Assembly (NCBI RefSeq): GCF_028476545.1
Contig: NW_026731985.1
Span: 58,501-122,500 of the forward strand
Length of the DNA stretch: 64,000 bases
Source of the DNA: Physella acuta
Taxonomy: Eukaryota > Mollusca > Gastropoda > Physidae
Reading direction: 5' to 3'
Below are positions 10,229 to 22,142 of this stretch, piece after piece. The position numbers and the translations under genes were made by a program. Each line of letters starts with the position of its first letter. Within the stretch, counting starts at the first letter, position 1. The notes under the pieces are model-generated. The model was not told the DNA's origin. It was given only the letters and a program-made list of their open reading frames with translations, and made no database searches.

Positions 10229-13200
10229 ATGGACAAGACCGCCAAGGTACGGCGCCAGGTGGGACTGTGGAGATCAGTGTCAGCCATACTTGCTTTACTC
10301 ATCATCGGCCTCATCATCGTTGTCGTCGTATTGTCCGTCAGAGAATCCCACGACAGCGCCGAAACTTGCGGGACATCAAGAATTTCCCAGAAAAACGGAA
10401 ACGTCATTGACCTTAGTGAACCAGACAAGCCCGGACCTTTTCATGACCTCACAAAACTGGAGATCCGAAATCTGAGAGCGTTTTTAGAAAAGGACCCTAA
10501 CATTCGGGTACAACCGTCTGCCAGCGTGAAGATCAATATGAGCATGTTGTACACGATGGATTTGTTCCCGGCACCCAAGGCTGACGTGCTGAACTACCTG
10601 GATAAGGAGGGACCCCAGCCCAACCGTCAGGCCCGTGTTATGGTGTACCGAGGGGACCTGGACCCCCCATATGTGTACGAGTATGCGTGCGGGCCTCTCC
10701 CCGAGGTGAGGGAATGCAAGCCCATCATGTCAGACAAACGTAGGAACCCTGTCGAGTTCTCGCTCAGGCCTGTCAGTGCTATAGAGTACGCTGCGGTCTT
10801 CGATGTGGTCCTCAGGGAGGTGGATGACAAGGTCAGTGGTCATTTTGTGGGGGTGGGTCAGAGGTCAATTGATGAGGTGGGTCAGAGGTCATTTGTTGGG
10901 GTGTGTCAGTGGTCATTTGTTGAGGTGGGTCAGAGGTCATGTGTTGGGGCGGGTCAGAGGTCATTTGTTGAGGTGGGTCAGAGGTCATTTGTTGGGGTGT
11001 GTCAGTGGTCATTTAGTGAAGTGGTTCAGAGTTCAGTGTACATTTGTTGGGGCGGGTCAGAGGTCATTTGTTGAGGTGGGTCAGAGGTCATTTGTTGGGG
11101 TGTGTCAGTGGTCATTTGTTGAGGTGGGTCAGAGGTCATTTGTTGGGGCGGGTCAGAGGTCATTTGTTGAGGTGGGTCAGAGGTCATTTGTTGGGGTGTG
11201 TCAGTGGTCATTTAGTGAAGTGGTTTAGAGTTCAGTGTACATTTGTTGGGGCGGGTCAGAGGTCATTTGTTGGGGGTGGGTCAGAGGTCATTAGTTGAGA
11301 TGGTTCAGAGTTCAGGTGTCATTCTTTTTACTTCATGGTGTAGCAAATATACTAATCATCTGTTTAGTTGGTAAGGTGGGTGAAAAGATCAGTGTTAATT
11401 TATCTGCTCGGGCTGATAATTTTAAGTTCACAATTTTAAAGTTGGGATAAAAGTACCTCATGTTTGGACGAAGTCTTAAGTTTTGGTTTCAATGGTCTCC
11501 TCCAGATCGGCTACATCCTTCAAGAAAGTTTCGGCACCTCCTACCACACGTGTGCCCCCAGGGAGTGTTTCTCCATCTACCCCTCCCCCATGGGCACCAA
11601 TGTTGTTGATGACATCACAAAGCGGCGACTCTGGGTATGGGCTGAGTACCCTGTAGAGTACTACGTCCTTCACCCTGTAGACTTTGGCGTCTTGGCCGTC
11701 CTGGATGGATCCGATCCCAGCAAATTCAGAGCGGATAAAGTTTGGTACCACGGCACTCTCTACAACAGCTTAGATGATCTCATCCTCGCATACAACAGCA
11801 GCGGGTAATGTTTACATTTTGTTTACTAAAATATGAGCAGTGTTAGTCTCACTAAAACAGTAGCGGGTAATGTTTACAGTTTGTAAAAAAGTAAATTATT
11901 GATGTTTGTACTATATCACTGATTACTGCACACAGTAATGTATGTGTGATATGTATCGTGTATGTGATGTGTAGTATATGTGTGATGCGTACTTTTTGTG
12001 TGATGTGTAGTTTTTGTGTGATGTGAAGTATATGTGTTATGTGTAGTTTATGTGTGATGTGTGATGTGTAGTTTATGTGTGATGTGTAGTTTATGTGTGA
12101 TGTGTAGCGTATGTGTGATGTGTAGCGTATGTGTGATGTGTAGCGTATATGTGATGTGTAAATTATGTGTGATGTGTACCGTATGTGTGATGTGTAGTTT
12201 ATGTTTTTAGTAGTTTATGTGTGATGTGTAGTTTATGTGTGATGTGTAGCGTATGTGTGATGTGTAGTTTATGTGTGATGTGCAGTTTATGTGTGATGTG
12301 TAGTTTATGTGTAATGTATAGTTTATGTGTGATTTGTAGTTTGTGTGTGATGTGTAGTTTATGTGAGATGTGTAGTTTATGTGTGATGTGTAGCTTGTGA
12401 TGTGTAGTTTATGTGTGATGTGTAGTTTGTGATGTGTAGCTTATGTGTGATGTGCAGTTTATGTGTGATGTGTAGTTTGTGATGTGTAGTTTGTGATGTG
12501 TAGTTTATGTGTGATGTGTAGCTTGTTGTGTACAGACCCGAGCAGAAGTCCCGCATCAAGAAACACGAGTACAGCAAAGACGTCTTCTCAACCCTCAACT
12601 TGCGAGGTGACCCACAGCCTGAACACCCACAGAGACCCCCGACCTTAGTGGAGCCAGACGGCAAGAGATACTCGTTGAAAGACAGGCAGGTGAGTGACCT
12701 TGGCGGAGGCAGGTGAGTGACCTTGGTGGAGCCAGACGGCAAGAGATACTCGTTGAAAGACAGGCAGGTGAGTGACCTTGGTGGAGGCAGGTGAGTGACC
12801 TTGGTGGAGCCAGACGGCAAGAGATACTCGTTGAAAGACAGGCAGGTGAGTGACCTTGGTGGAGGCAGGTGAGTGACCTTGGTGGAGCCAGACGGCAAGA
12901 GATACTCGTTGAAAGACAGACAGGTGAGTGACCTTGGTGGAGCTAGGTGAGTGACCTTGGTGGAGGCAGGTGAGTGACCTTGGTGGAGGCAGACGGCAAG
13001 AGATACTCGTTGAAAGACAGGCAGGTGAGTGACCTTGGTGGAGCCAGACGGCAAGAGATACTCGTTGAAAGACAGACAGGTGAGTGACCTTGGTGGAGGC
13101 AGGTGAGTGACCTTGGTGGAGGCAGATGAGTGACCTTGGTGGAGCCAGGTGAGTGACCTTGGTGGAGCCAGGTGAGTGACCTTGGTGGAGCCAGACGGCA

Positions 13201-16200
13201 AGAGATACTCGTTGAAAGACAGGCAGGTGAGTGACCTTGGTGGAGCCAGGTGAGTGACCTTGGTGGAGCCAGACGGCAAGAGATACTCGTTGAAAGACAG
13301 ACAGGTGAGTGACCTTGGTGGAGGCAGGTGAGTGACCTTGGTGGAGGCAGATGAGTGACCTTGTTGGAGCCAGGTGAGTGAGTGACCTTGGTTGAGGCAG
13401 ACGGCAAGAGATACTCTTTGAAAGACAGACAGGTGAGTGACCTTGGTGGAGATAGACATGTGACCTTGGTGAAGGCAGGCAGGTGGGTGACATTGGTAGA
13501 GATAGATATGTGAGTGACCTTGGTGGAGCCATGCAACAATATGATAATCCACAGAAACTTCTGCCATGAGTCAAATTCAATAGCATGTAGCATAAGGAAA
13601 TACGCCACCTCGAGAATCACGCAAAAAGTTGACTGATTGTCTGTTTCTCCAGGTCAAGTATCTTGGCTGGAGCTTCAACTTCCGGATGTCCGCCTTGACC
13701 GGTCCTAGCCTGTATGACGTCAGATACAACAATGATAGGATTGCATACGAGCTTGGCTTGGCTGAGATCGTCGTCTTTTATTCCGCGGATAACCCCATTC
13801 AGGTTTTACATTTTTTTCTGTATTTGGCATATGTAACTAATTTTAATTTTCTAAAAAAGGTTTAAAAGTCTGAGCTATTTTAAAAACAAATTACCTTTTT
13901 TTAAAAAAAATAGTATTTATGTTGAGTCTATATATCTCTACATTGAGGTAATGTGAGTATATAGGCTCTCAAATAAACATGTCCTACGTCTCTACCAGCG
14001 TATCACGGATTTTGTGGACTCTGGAGCCATGATTGGAACCCACTCCAAGTCTCTGGTTCCTGGAGGCGACTGTCCAGAGTCGGCCACCTTCATTAGCCAG
14101 GTGAGAGCTGCCATGAGAGAGGTCAGCAGTGGCCGTGAGTGTTAGCTTGTCTTTGTGCTGGTGTGCTGGTCATTGCAGCTTGTGTGTGTAAAGGTGGAGT
14201 GTCAGGTCAGGACTAACGTGCATGCCCTAAATTTATTGTCCTCAGACTTTCGCTGGTCAGTCTGTAGATGACCCGGTAGAGATTCCCCGCGCCTTCTGCC
14301 TGTTTGAGAACAACAACGGCTACCCGCTCCGACGACATTTGTCGTACGACCAATACGAGGGCGCCTTTTATGGCGGGATGCTGGACTCGGTCTTGACCTT
14401 GAGATGTGCTCTAACTATCGTCAACTATGATTACATTGTGGACTTTATTTTACATCAAAATGGCGTCGTTGAAACTCGTGTCATGAGTACAGGTACGCCA
14501 TTAAAAAAAAAACTATTGAAAGAAAACATTCTCTCATCTTATTCAATTATTCATGGAAACAGACAAAATCTTGTGCTAGATATATTTTAGTGTAAATTAC
14601 TAATAAAATTACATTTTTAGTTAAAAATATTTTGAGAGAAATGTGACACACTTTTAATGACACCGAGACTTTATGAAACTGGCCTTGTGTAGTTCTGTTG
14701 TAACATAATGGTGTGCCATCTTCCCATACAGGTTACATACTACCCTCGTTCTACACAAGCAAAGAGCGTCCTTACGGCTTTCAAATCGAGAAAGATCTCG
14801 TTGGCCCCATCCATCACCACATGTTCCATTTCAAGGTCGACCTTGACATCTCAGGGACCTCCAACAGATACGAGACACTGGACATTCAGCCAGAGACGGT
14901 GGACATGAGAACGGTAAATCTTTCACGTCATCCTCCTGCTGCTCATCGTGCTAGAAGGAACATCCAAGGGCAACAACCCGGACACAAGATCTGGACCGGG
15001 TTATCCTCGACAATCAAATCCGATTAATTACTGTTCTAGTAGAATATGTTTCAATATCTTTTTACAATTGTTTTCGATACCAAGATTTCCCATCCACCAG
15101 CACCTCCCCCCCCCCTTGTCCAAACAATTTAAAGTAATCAACATAAATATTTTACCACACATTTTGCCTTCCATTGAGCAGATACCCAACAGAAAATACC
15201 ACCAGACAAAGTTCGTGAGGACCCTCAAGTCCACAGAGCAAGAGGCGCTCTTCAAATACAACTTTGATTTCCCGAAATACCACGTGGTACACAACGAGCA
15301 GGTCAAGACGAACTTTAACGAGATCAAAGCTTACAGGTGAGGCACGCACTGCTTCATGTATGTTTCACGTCTACAGCCTACCTTTCACGCCCATTCACGT
15401 CTACAGCCTACCTTTCATCCCCCATCACGTCTACAGCCTACCTTTCATCCCCATCACGTCTACAGCCTACCTTTCATCCCCATCACGTCTACAGCCTACC
15501 TTTCATCCCCCATAACGTCTACAGCGTACCTTTCATCCCCCATCACCTCTACAGCGTACCTTTTATCCCCCATCACCTCTACCTTTCATCCCCCATCACC
15601 TCTACAGCCAACCTTTCATCCCCCATCACCTCTACATCGTACCTTTCATCCCCCATCACCTCTACAGCGTACCTTTCATCCCCCATCACCTCTACCCTTC
15701 ATCCCCCATCACGTCTACAGCCTACCTTTCATCCCCATCACGTCTACAGCCTACCTTTCATCCCCCATCACCTCAACAGCGTACCTTTCATCCCCCATCA
15801 CGTCTACCTTTCATCCCCCATCACGTCTACAGCGTACCTTTCATCCCCCATCACGTCTACCTTTCATCCCCCATCACGTCTACCTTTCATCCCCCATCAC
15901 GTCTACCTTTCATCCCCCATCACGTCTACCTTTCATCCCCCATCACGTCTACAGCCTACCTTTCATCCCCCATCACGTCTACCTTTCATCCCCCATCACG
16001 TCTACCTTTCATCCCCCATCACGTCTACCTTTCATCCCCATCACGTCTACAGCGTACCTTTCATCCCCCATCACGTCTACCTTTCATCCCCCATCACGTC
16101 TACCTTTCATCCCCCATCACGTCTACCTTTCATCCCCCATCACGTCTACAGCCTACCTTTCATCCCCATCACGTCTACAGCCTACCTTTCATCCCCCATC

Positions 16201-19121
16201 ACCTCTACAGCGTACCTTTCATCCCCCATCACGTCTACCCTTCATCCCCCATCACGTCTACCTTTCATCCCCCATCACGTCTACAGCCTACCTTTCATCC
16301 CCCATCACGTCTACCTTTCATCCCCCATCACGTCTTCAGCCTACCTTTCATCCCCCATCACGTCTACCCTTCATCCGCCATCACGTCTACAGCGTACCTT
16401 TCATCCGCCATCACGTCTACAGCCTACCTTTCATCCGCCATCACGTCTACAGCGTACCTTTCATCCCCCATCACGTCTACAGCGTACCTTTCATCCCCCA
16501 TCACGTCTACAGCGTACCTTTCATCCCCCATCACGTCTTCAGCCTACCTTTCATCCCCCATCACGTCTACCCTTCATCCCCCATCACGTCTACAGCGTAC
16601 CTTTCATCCCCCATCACGTCTACAGCGTACCTTTCATCCCCCATCACGTCTACAGCCTACCTTTCATCCCCCATCACGTCTACCTTTCATCCCCCATCAC
16701 GTCTTCAGCCTACCTTTCATCCCCCATCACGTCTACCCTTCATCCGCCATCACGTCTACAGCGTACCTTTCATCCGCCATCACGTCTACAGCCTACCTTT
16801 CATCCGCCATCACGTCTACAGCGTACCTTTCATCCCCCATCACGTCTACAGCGTACCTTTCATCCCCCATCACGTCTACAGCGTACCTTTCATCCCCCAT
16901 CACGTCTTCAGCCTACCTTTCATCCCCCATCACGTCTACCCTTCATCCCCCATCACGTCTACAGCGTACCTTTCATCCCCCATCACGTCTACAGCGTACC
17001 TTTCATCCCCCATCACGTCTACAGCGTACCTTTCATCCCCCATCACGTCTTCAGCCTACCTTTCATCCCCCATCACGTCTACCCTTCATCCCCCATCACG
17101 TCTACAGCGTACCTTTCATCCCTCATCACGTCTACAGCGTACCTTTCATCCCCCATCACGTCTACCTTTCATCCCCCATCACGTCTACCTTTCATCCCCC
17201 ATCACGTCTACAGTGTACCTTTCATCCCCCATCACGTCTACAGCGTACCTTTCATCCCCCATCACGTCTACAGCGTACCTTTCATCCCCCATCACGTCTA
17301 CCTTTCATCCCCCATCACGTCTACAGCGTACCTTTCATCCCCCATCACGTCTACAGTGTACCTTTCATCCCCCATCACGTCTACAGCGTACCTTTCATCC
17401 CCCATCACGTCTACAGTGTACCTTTCATCCCCCATCACGTCTACAGCGTACCTTTCATCCCCCATCACGTCTACAGCGTACCTTTCATCCCCCATCACGT
17501 CTACAGCGTACCTTTCATCCCCCATCACGTCTACAGCGTACCTTTCATCCCCCATCACGTCTTCAGCCTACCTTTCATCCCCCATCACGTCTACCCTTCA
17601 TCCCCCATCACGTCTACAGCGTACCTTTCATCCCTCATCACGTCTACAGCGTACCTTTCATCCCCCATCACGTCTACCTTTCATCCCCCATCACGTCTAC
17701 CTTTCATCCCCCATCACGTCTACAGTGTACCTTTCATCCCCCATCACGTCTACAGCGTACCTTTCATCCCCCATCACGTCTACAGTGTACCTTTCATCCC
17801 CCATCACGTCTACCTTTCATCCCCCATCACGTCTACCTTTCATCCCCCATCACGTCTACCTTTCATCCCCCATCACGTCTACAGTGTACCTTTCATCCCC
17901 CATCACGTCTACAGCGTACCTTTCATCCCCCATCACGTCTACAGTGTACCTTTCATCCCCCATCACGTCTACAGTGTACCTTTCATCCCCCATCACGTCT
18001 ACCTTTCATCCCCCATCACGTCTACAGTGTACCTTTCATCCCCTATCATTAACTTATATTGTTCATTGAGTACCAAAGATAATCACAATATATACTTGAC
18101 ATTACTTTCTCTATTGATTTTTTGAAATTTGAACACTCGTTGAAGCACTTTATCATTCTAATTATTAGCCTTGCCAGTAATCTTTTTTTAGCAAGAATGT
18201 TACTAAGTTCAGCCAGTGTTACAAAATTCCCCCTCCCCCATACTACTAAATCCAGAATAGCCATGCACGGCATGTCGAAGCAACTTCTACCAGAAGGGGT
18301 TGACAACGAAGCCCCCATAGCCTGGGCCAGACACCAGCTGGTAGTGACCAAACACAAGGACGACGAGCAGGTCTCTAGCTCGCCTTACGCAATGTGGGAC
18401 AGCAAAAACCCCGTCACAGACTTCACCAAATTTTACGCAGACAATGAGAGCATTGTTGACGAGGTTAGTTAGTAACCCTGTGTGTTTACACTTTTATACT
18501 TTTCAATACGCTGAGTTTATTTTTCAAAATGGCCGCCGTTTTGTTGACAGGACTTGGTGTTTTGGATCACTTCCGGTATGCACCACATCCCGCACACAGA
18601 AGATCTGCCACTGACGCCAACTGTAGGAAACCACCTGACGTTTTTCTTGCTGCCGTACAACTATTTTATAGAGTGTCCGTCTGTGGCTTCACGCGATCAC
18701 GTTAGTAGTTACAACTTACTTTTAACACAGATAAAATGTCAAGAACTGATTGATAATACTAGACTGTCAGAAAGTTTTTTAAAAAGATATCAAAACATGT
18801 GATAAATTTAAATATTAAATGTAGACTTGTATCCATACAGTGCTTGCCCACCCCACGCTACATTTCCAAAAGGTTACACGTGAACCATTCAACTTTTGTA
18901 TGAGGTTACACATGAATTTATGAACCATTCAACTTTTCCTCGAACAGATTCGCATCACTCACAAGGATAAGAAGAATCCAAAGGCAGGAGTCTCTGTGGA
19001 CAGGAACGGTAACTCCAAGGACATTTGCACCATCCCTAAATATGCTGAAGCTTACGACAAGCTGCTGGAGAAGGACCCTGATATCATCCTAGAAAGTACA
19101 AAATCCAGAGGAATTTTGTAG
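10229..19121 (+). CDS. copper-containing (primary) amine oxidase, type II membrane form, 11 coding exons
   Basis: Copper amine oxidases deaminate primary amines to aldehydes, H2O2 and ammonia using copper and topaquinone. Exons are 10229-10831, 11506-11804, 12536-12689, 13653-13802, 13999-14100, 14246-14492, 14732-14913, 15182-15336, 18256-18463, 18551-18700 and 18948-19121. All join in frame at GT-AG sites and give about 807 residues (the family is usually near 760). Basic residues then a hydrophobic helix at about 16-37 predict an N-in membrane anchor with the enzyme domain outside. Visible are the DSG catalytic aspartate (Asp409), the topaquinone precursor Tyr497 in NYDY, the copper pair His546/His548 in IHHHMF, and HHIPHTED with the third ligand (probably His712). 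I chose the ATG at 10229 because an upstream in-frame ATG at 10148 lies before a splice acceptor at 10206. Family and active site are clear; the substrate is unknown. Confidence 0.94.
10832..11325. repeat. intron 1 minisatellite, core GGTCAGAGGTCATTTGTTG
   Basis: About 20 copies of a 25-bp unit whose versions alternate GGTCAGAGGTCATTTGTTG and GTCAGTGGTCATTTGTTG. The array starts directly at the 5' splice site of intron 1 (AAG then GTCAGTGG), so the unit resembles the donor region itself. A longer block including GTTCAGAGTTCAGTGTACA occurs twice. Open frames across it are repeat artefacts. Confidence 0.95.
11930..12530. repeat. intron 2 minisatellite, 18-bp core TGTGATGTGTAGTTTATG
   Basis: About 35 copies of TGTGATGTGTAGTTTATG with TAGCG and TAGTT variants fill most of intron 2 of the amine oxidase. 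The array ends within 10 bp of the acceptor at 12534-12535. Confidence 0.93.
12690..13545. repeat. intron 3 minisatellite made from the exon 3 end and its splice donor
   Basis: The last 48 bases of exon 3 (12642-12689) and the following GTGAGTGACC reappear seven times across 850 bp. Each copy includes GGAGCCAGACGGCAAGAG, then TACTCGTTGAAAGACAGG and CAGGTGAGTGACC, with minor variants. Between them lie short 24-bp units (GTGAGTGACCTTGGTGGAG). Reading past the true donor meets a TGA within about ten codons, so only the first copy can be used as exon end. Long minus-strand open frames here are repeat artefacts. Confidence 0.93.
15362..18048. repeat. intron 8 minisatellite, 30-bp and 23-bp units, about 2.7 kb
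   Basis: Roughly 95-100 copies of a unit with core CTTTCATCCCCCATCACGTC, present in a 30-bp form (with TACAGCGTAC) and a 23-bp form lacking 7 bp. Blocks of several hundred bases are themselves duplicated (for example around 16320-16560 and 16690-16920). Two plus-strand frames remain open for about 900 codons because no unit phase contains a stop. They have no relation to the flanking exons, and reading on from exon 8 gives an immediate TGA. Confidence 0.97.
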
Positions 19122-19184
19122 TCTTCATCAACTGGAGTAGGTTTTTTAACTTAAAGTTAAAGACAGGGCAACCATAGACTGTTG

Positions 19185-19840
19185 ATGTAGGGGTCAGTAT
19201 GGGGACATAGGGGTCAGACGAGTTGTGATTTGGATGTTTTTATTGTAGGGGTTAGACAAGAACTGTGTAAGGATGCTGAGGACAGATTAGAGGTGTAGGG
19301 GGTCAGACAATAGATGTGTGGATGTAGGGGTCAGACAATAGCTGTGTGGATGTAGGGGTCAAACAATAGCTGTGTGGATGTAGGGGGTCAGACAAGAGCT
19401 GTGTGTGGATGTAGGGGGTCAAACAATAGCTGTGTGGATGTAGGGGGTCAGACAAGAGCTGTGTGTGGATGTAGGGGGTCAAACAATAGATGTGTGGATG
19501 TAGGGGTCAGACAATAGCTGTGTGGATGTAGGGGTCAGACAAGAGCTGTGTGGATGTAGGGGGTCAGACAAAGGGTTTTGTGTGGATGTAGGGGTCAGAC
19601 AAGAGCTGCGTGTGGATGTAGGGGTCAGACAAAGGGTTTTGTGTGGATGTAGGGGTCAGACAAAGGGTTTTGTATGGAAGTAGGGGTCAGACAAAGGGTT
19701 TTGTGTGGATGTAGGGGGTCAGACAAAGGGTTTTGTGTGGATGTAGGGGTCAGACAAAGGGTTTTGTGTGATGTAGGGGTCAGACAAAGGGTTTTGTGTG
19801 GATTTAGGGGTCAGACAAAGGGTTTTGTGTGGATTTAGGG
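19185..19840. repeat. minisatellite downstream of the amine oxidase, core GATGTAGGGGTCAGACAA
   Basis: About 22 copies of a 27-31 bp unit with core GGATGTAGGGGTCAGACAA, in two subtypes: TAGCTGTGT on the left and AGGGTTTTGTGT on the right. It starts about 60 bp after the stop codon, so it probably lies in the 3' UTR or just past it. Confidence 0.93.
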
Positions 19841-19847
19841 GCTAGAT

Positions 19848-21247
19848 CACGGGTTCCCAACCTGGGGGTCGCGACCCCCCTGGGGGTCGCGAAGGTCTTT
19901 CTGGGGGGTCGCCAACTGGTATACAAACCTTAGTAATTTGAAACAAAACATAAATATTTAGAAGAATTTTTGAAATTCGGCTTCATTAACATCACTGGAA
20001 ATGTAATAGAGAAAAACAAAGCGCACTGGACAAAGATGTTCTCAGTCACGAATCTATGAAATCTTTAAAACTAAAACGTCATTTGAGACGAGTCATTCGG
20101 AACACACCAAAAAATACATGGCGTTCTTTCGTCGGTAAAAAGCTAGTTGCAAACGCCAGAGACCTGATCGAACAGGAAGTTTTCACCAGCATTAGTGCAA
20201 GCATCAAATGAAGTCGCGATAGAACAAGCAAGCAAAAAAAAAAAAAACCAATAGGAGAAAATTTCATCAAACGCTGCATGTACGTAAATGTTAAATAACA
20301 CATTTTTATTGAAATTAAGCTTTTCAAGTTGATAAATCAACAGACGTGAGTTCGTGTTCGCAGTTGCTGGTCTGTGTCTATATTCATGCGGATGATAGCA
20401 AAGAAGAGTTGCTCTTTTGTGAAGATAGCATGGAGAAAATAAATACCTTTTTGGAAACTGGATGATTAAAATGTGTTAGAACGGCTGTGGGGGTTTGTAC
20501 GGAACGTGTGCCATCTATGTTTAGCTCAAAATCGGGCTTTCAGAAAATAGAAAAGATTTAGCTCACTAACTACTGCCCTAACCAATCGACATCAAGAGTC
20601 CATTGCTAGTATAAGTCGTAAATTATATAAAATCTGGAGCCTTCAAAGAACTGAGCAAAAACATTAATATAGATCACGAGGTTCTGCTCTTCTACACTAC
20701 AGTACGCAGTACACTACAGAAATCAAATTGTTCTTGGGAGTGCAGAGAAAACAAGACCTTTTGGTATACTTAAAACGACATAGAGTGGTTGAAGAGAGTA
20801 TCATACCTAGCAGATGTGTTCGAACATCAAGATAAGCTAACCTGAAGCTTCAGCGAAATGAACCAATATTATAACTTTCCATGATAATCTCGGGGCATTT
20901 TTATCAAAGCTGCACAATCGGTAAAGAAAATAAATCTTGGAAATATTGTAAATTTGAGAAACTCTGCGGTGTGGTAGATGAATCTAATTGTGAGATAATT
21001 AAAATTTTGAAAGAAGCGATTTTTAAATTAAAAACTTAACCACGAAGGTTTAGTGAATAGTATGCAATTTTACTCATGCTATTAAAACAGTTATCAAGAG
21101 TAGTTCATATTGAAAGTCTACTAGAAAATCTTATTTTATTGCTTATTAATTTCCCTACTAATTTCGGCTTTTTAATTCTATGGGGGTCGCGGGTCACTTA
21201 CTTTTTATTAAAGGGGGTCGCCATTCGAAAAAGGTTGGGAACCACTG
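19848..21247 (+). mobile_element. decayed hAT transposon with ZBED/SCAND3-like transposase relic
   Basis: A 1.4-kb element is bounded by perfect 8-bp duplications GGCTAGAT (19840-19847 and 21248-21255). Its inverted termini are GGTTCCCAACCTGGGGGTCG and, on the right, its complement ending GGTTGGGAACCACTG. Plus-strand translation at 20120-20470 gives ANARDLIEQE, then QVDKSTDVSSCSQLLV and ELLFCEDS. These resemble the hAT transposase core (QLDESTD, CAQLLVFV, FLFC) of the ZBED5/SCAND3 type. Stops and frameshifts interrupt it in many places and the zinc-finger part is largely lost, so it is a dead copy. Open frames within it are remnants or chance. Confidence 0.88.
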
Positions 21248-21259
21248 GGCTAGATAAAC

Positions 21260-22142
21260 CTTCAATTCCAACAATTCCTTTCACAGAAGGATATAATAAT
21301 TATAAATTTCCTCTCCTGCTGTTACCATTCATTTCAAATGTACTTATATTTTGCCATGAAGTCTTGATGTTATAGCATGTGGTGTTTTGATCTGTTATGT
21401 GTTACAAAGATGTGTAAAAAATTGCCTTAAGGTGTCAGAAATCTTCTAGCATCAATTAGGCTGACTATAAATGTTGTACAGGTTAAGTCATTATAACTGA
21501 CATACAGGTGACTTCAGTCAAATTCTAAAACTGACTGTTAAGTCAGCCTACTACACTTATAATAAATATAAACTACTGCCATTGTTGAAATGTTACCCAG
21601 ATTGCTTTTATTGTACACATTAAAACATTTTCTATACGCTTAAATAAAATTTACATCAATAAAACTGACAATGTTCTTCTATTTGATATGAACAAGAAAA
21701 CTAATTATCACCATGGTAACAATAAATTACAAATAAATGCACTTTTGAAAGAAATCTCTGACCACACCAACAAACATGGAATTTCCACGTTAACAAAAAT
21801 GTCACTTCCATACAATAAACATGGAACACCCACATCAACAAATATGGGATATCCATATCAATAAATATATGGGATTGAAATATGGGATTTCCATACAAGT
21901 TAACAATCGACCAAACTTTCATCTAAGATTGTAAAATCACAGATTTAAAACTACACTATTTAAGAAAAACTTTAATAATATGTATGTAAAAAGAAGCAAG
22001 TTGTTTCTTCTATAAGTTATAAGTAAAAGATGTGCTACATTAGGAAGATATGAAACACCATTGGTAAAGTTTAAAACTGTATGTAAGTTGTACAAGCACA
22101 GATTGCTTATGATGAACATCTCATTATAAATACAAATTTGAT
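21260..22142. other. AT-rich intergenic region with likely 3' UTR of DNAJC1
   Basis: The region lies between two convergent genes. On the minus strand an AATAAA signal at about 21604-21609 would give DNAJC1 a 3' UTR of about 530 bases. Plus-strand AATAAA words occur at about 21560 and 21640-21660. A loose ACATGGAATTTCCA-type short repeat lies at 21770-21900. No further coding sequence is visible. Confidence 0.4.

Noticed and set aside
12377-13620. Minus-strand frames of 225 to 396 codons
   Set aside because: They are antisense to the exon-derived intron 3 array and to the intron 2 array; no start or domain is credible.
15337-18069. Two overlapping plus-strand open frames of about 900 codons
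   Set aside because: They consist wholly of the intron 8 minisatellite, run in two frames at once, and are removed by splicing of the amine oxidase transcript.
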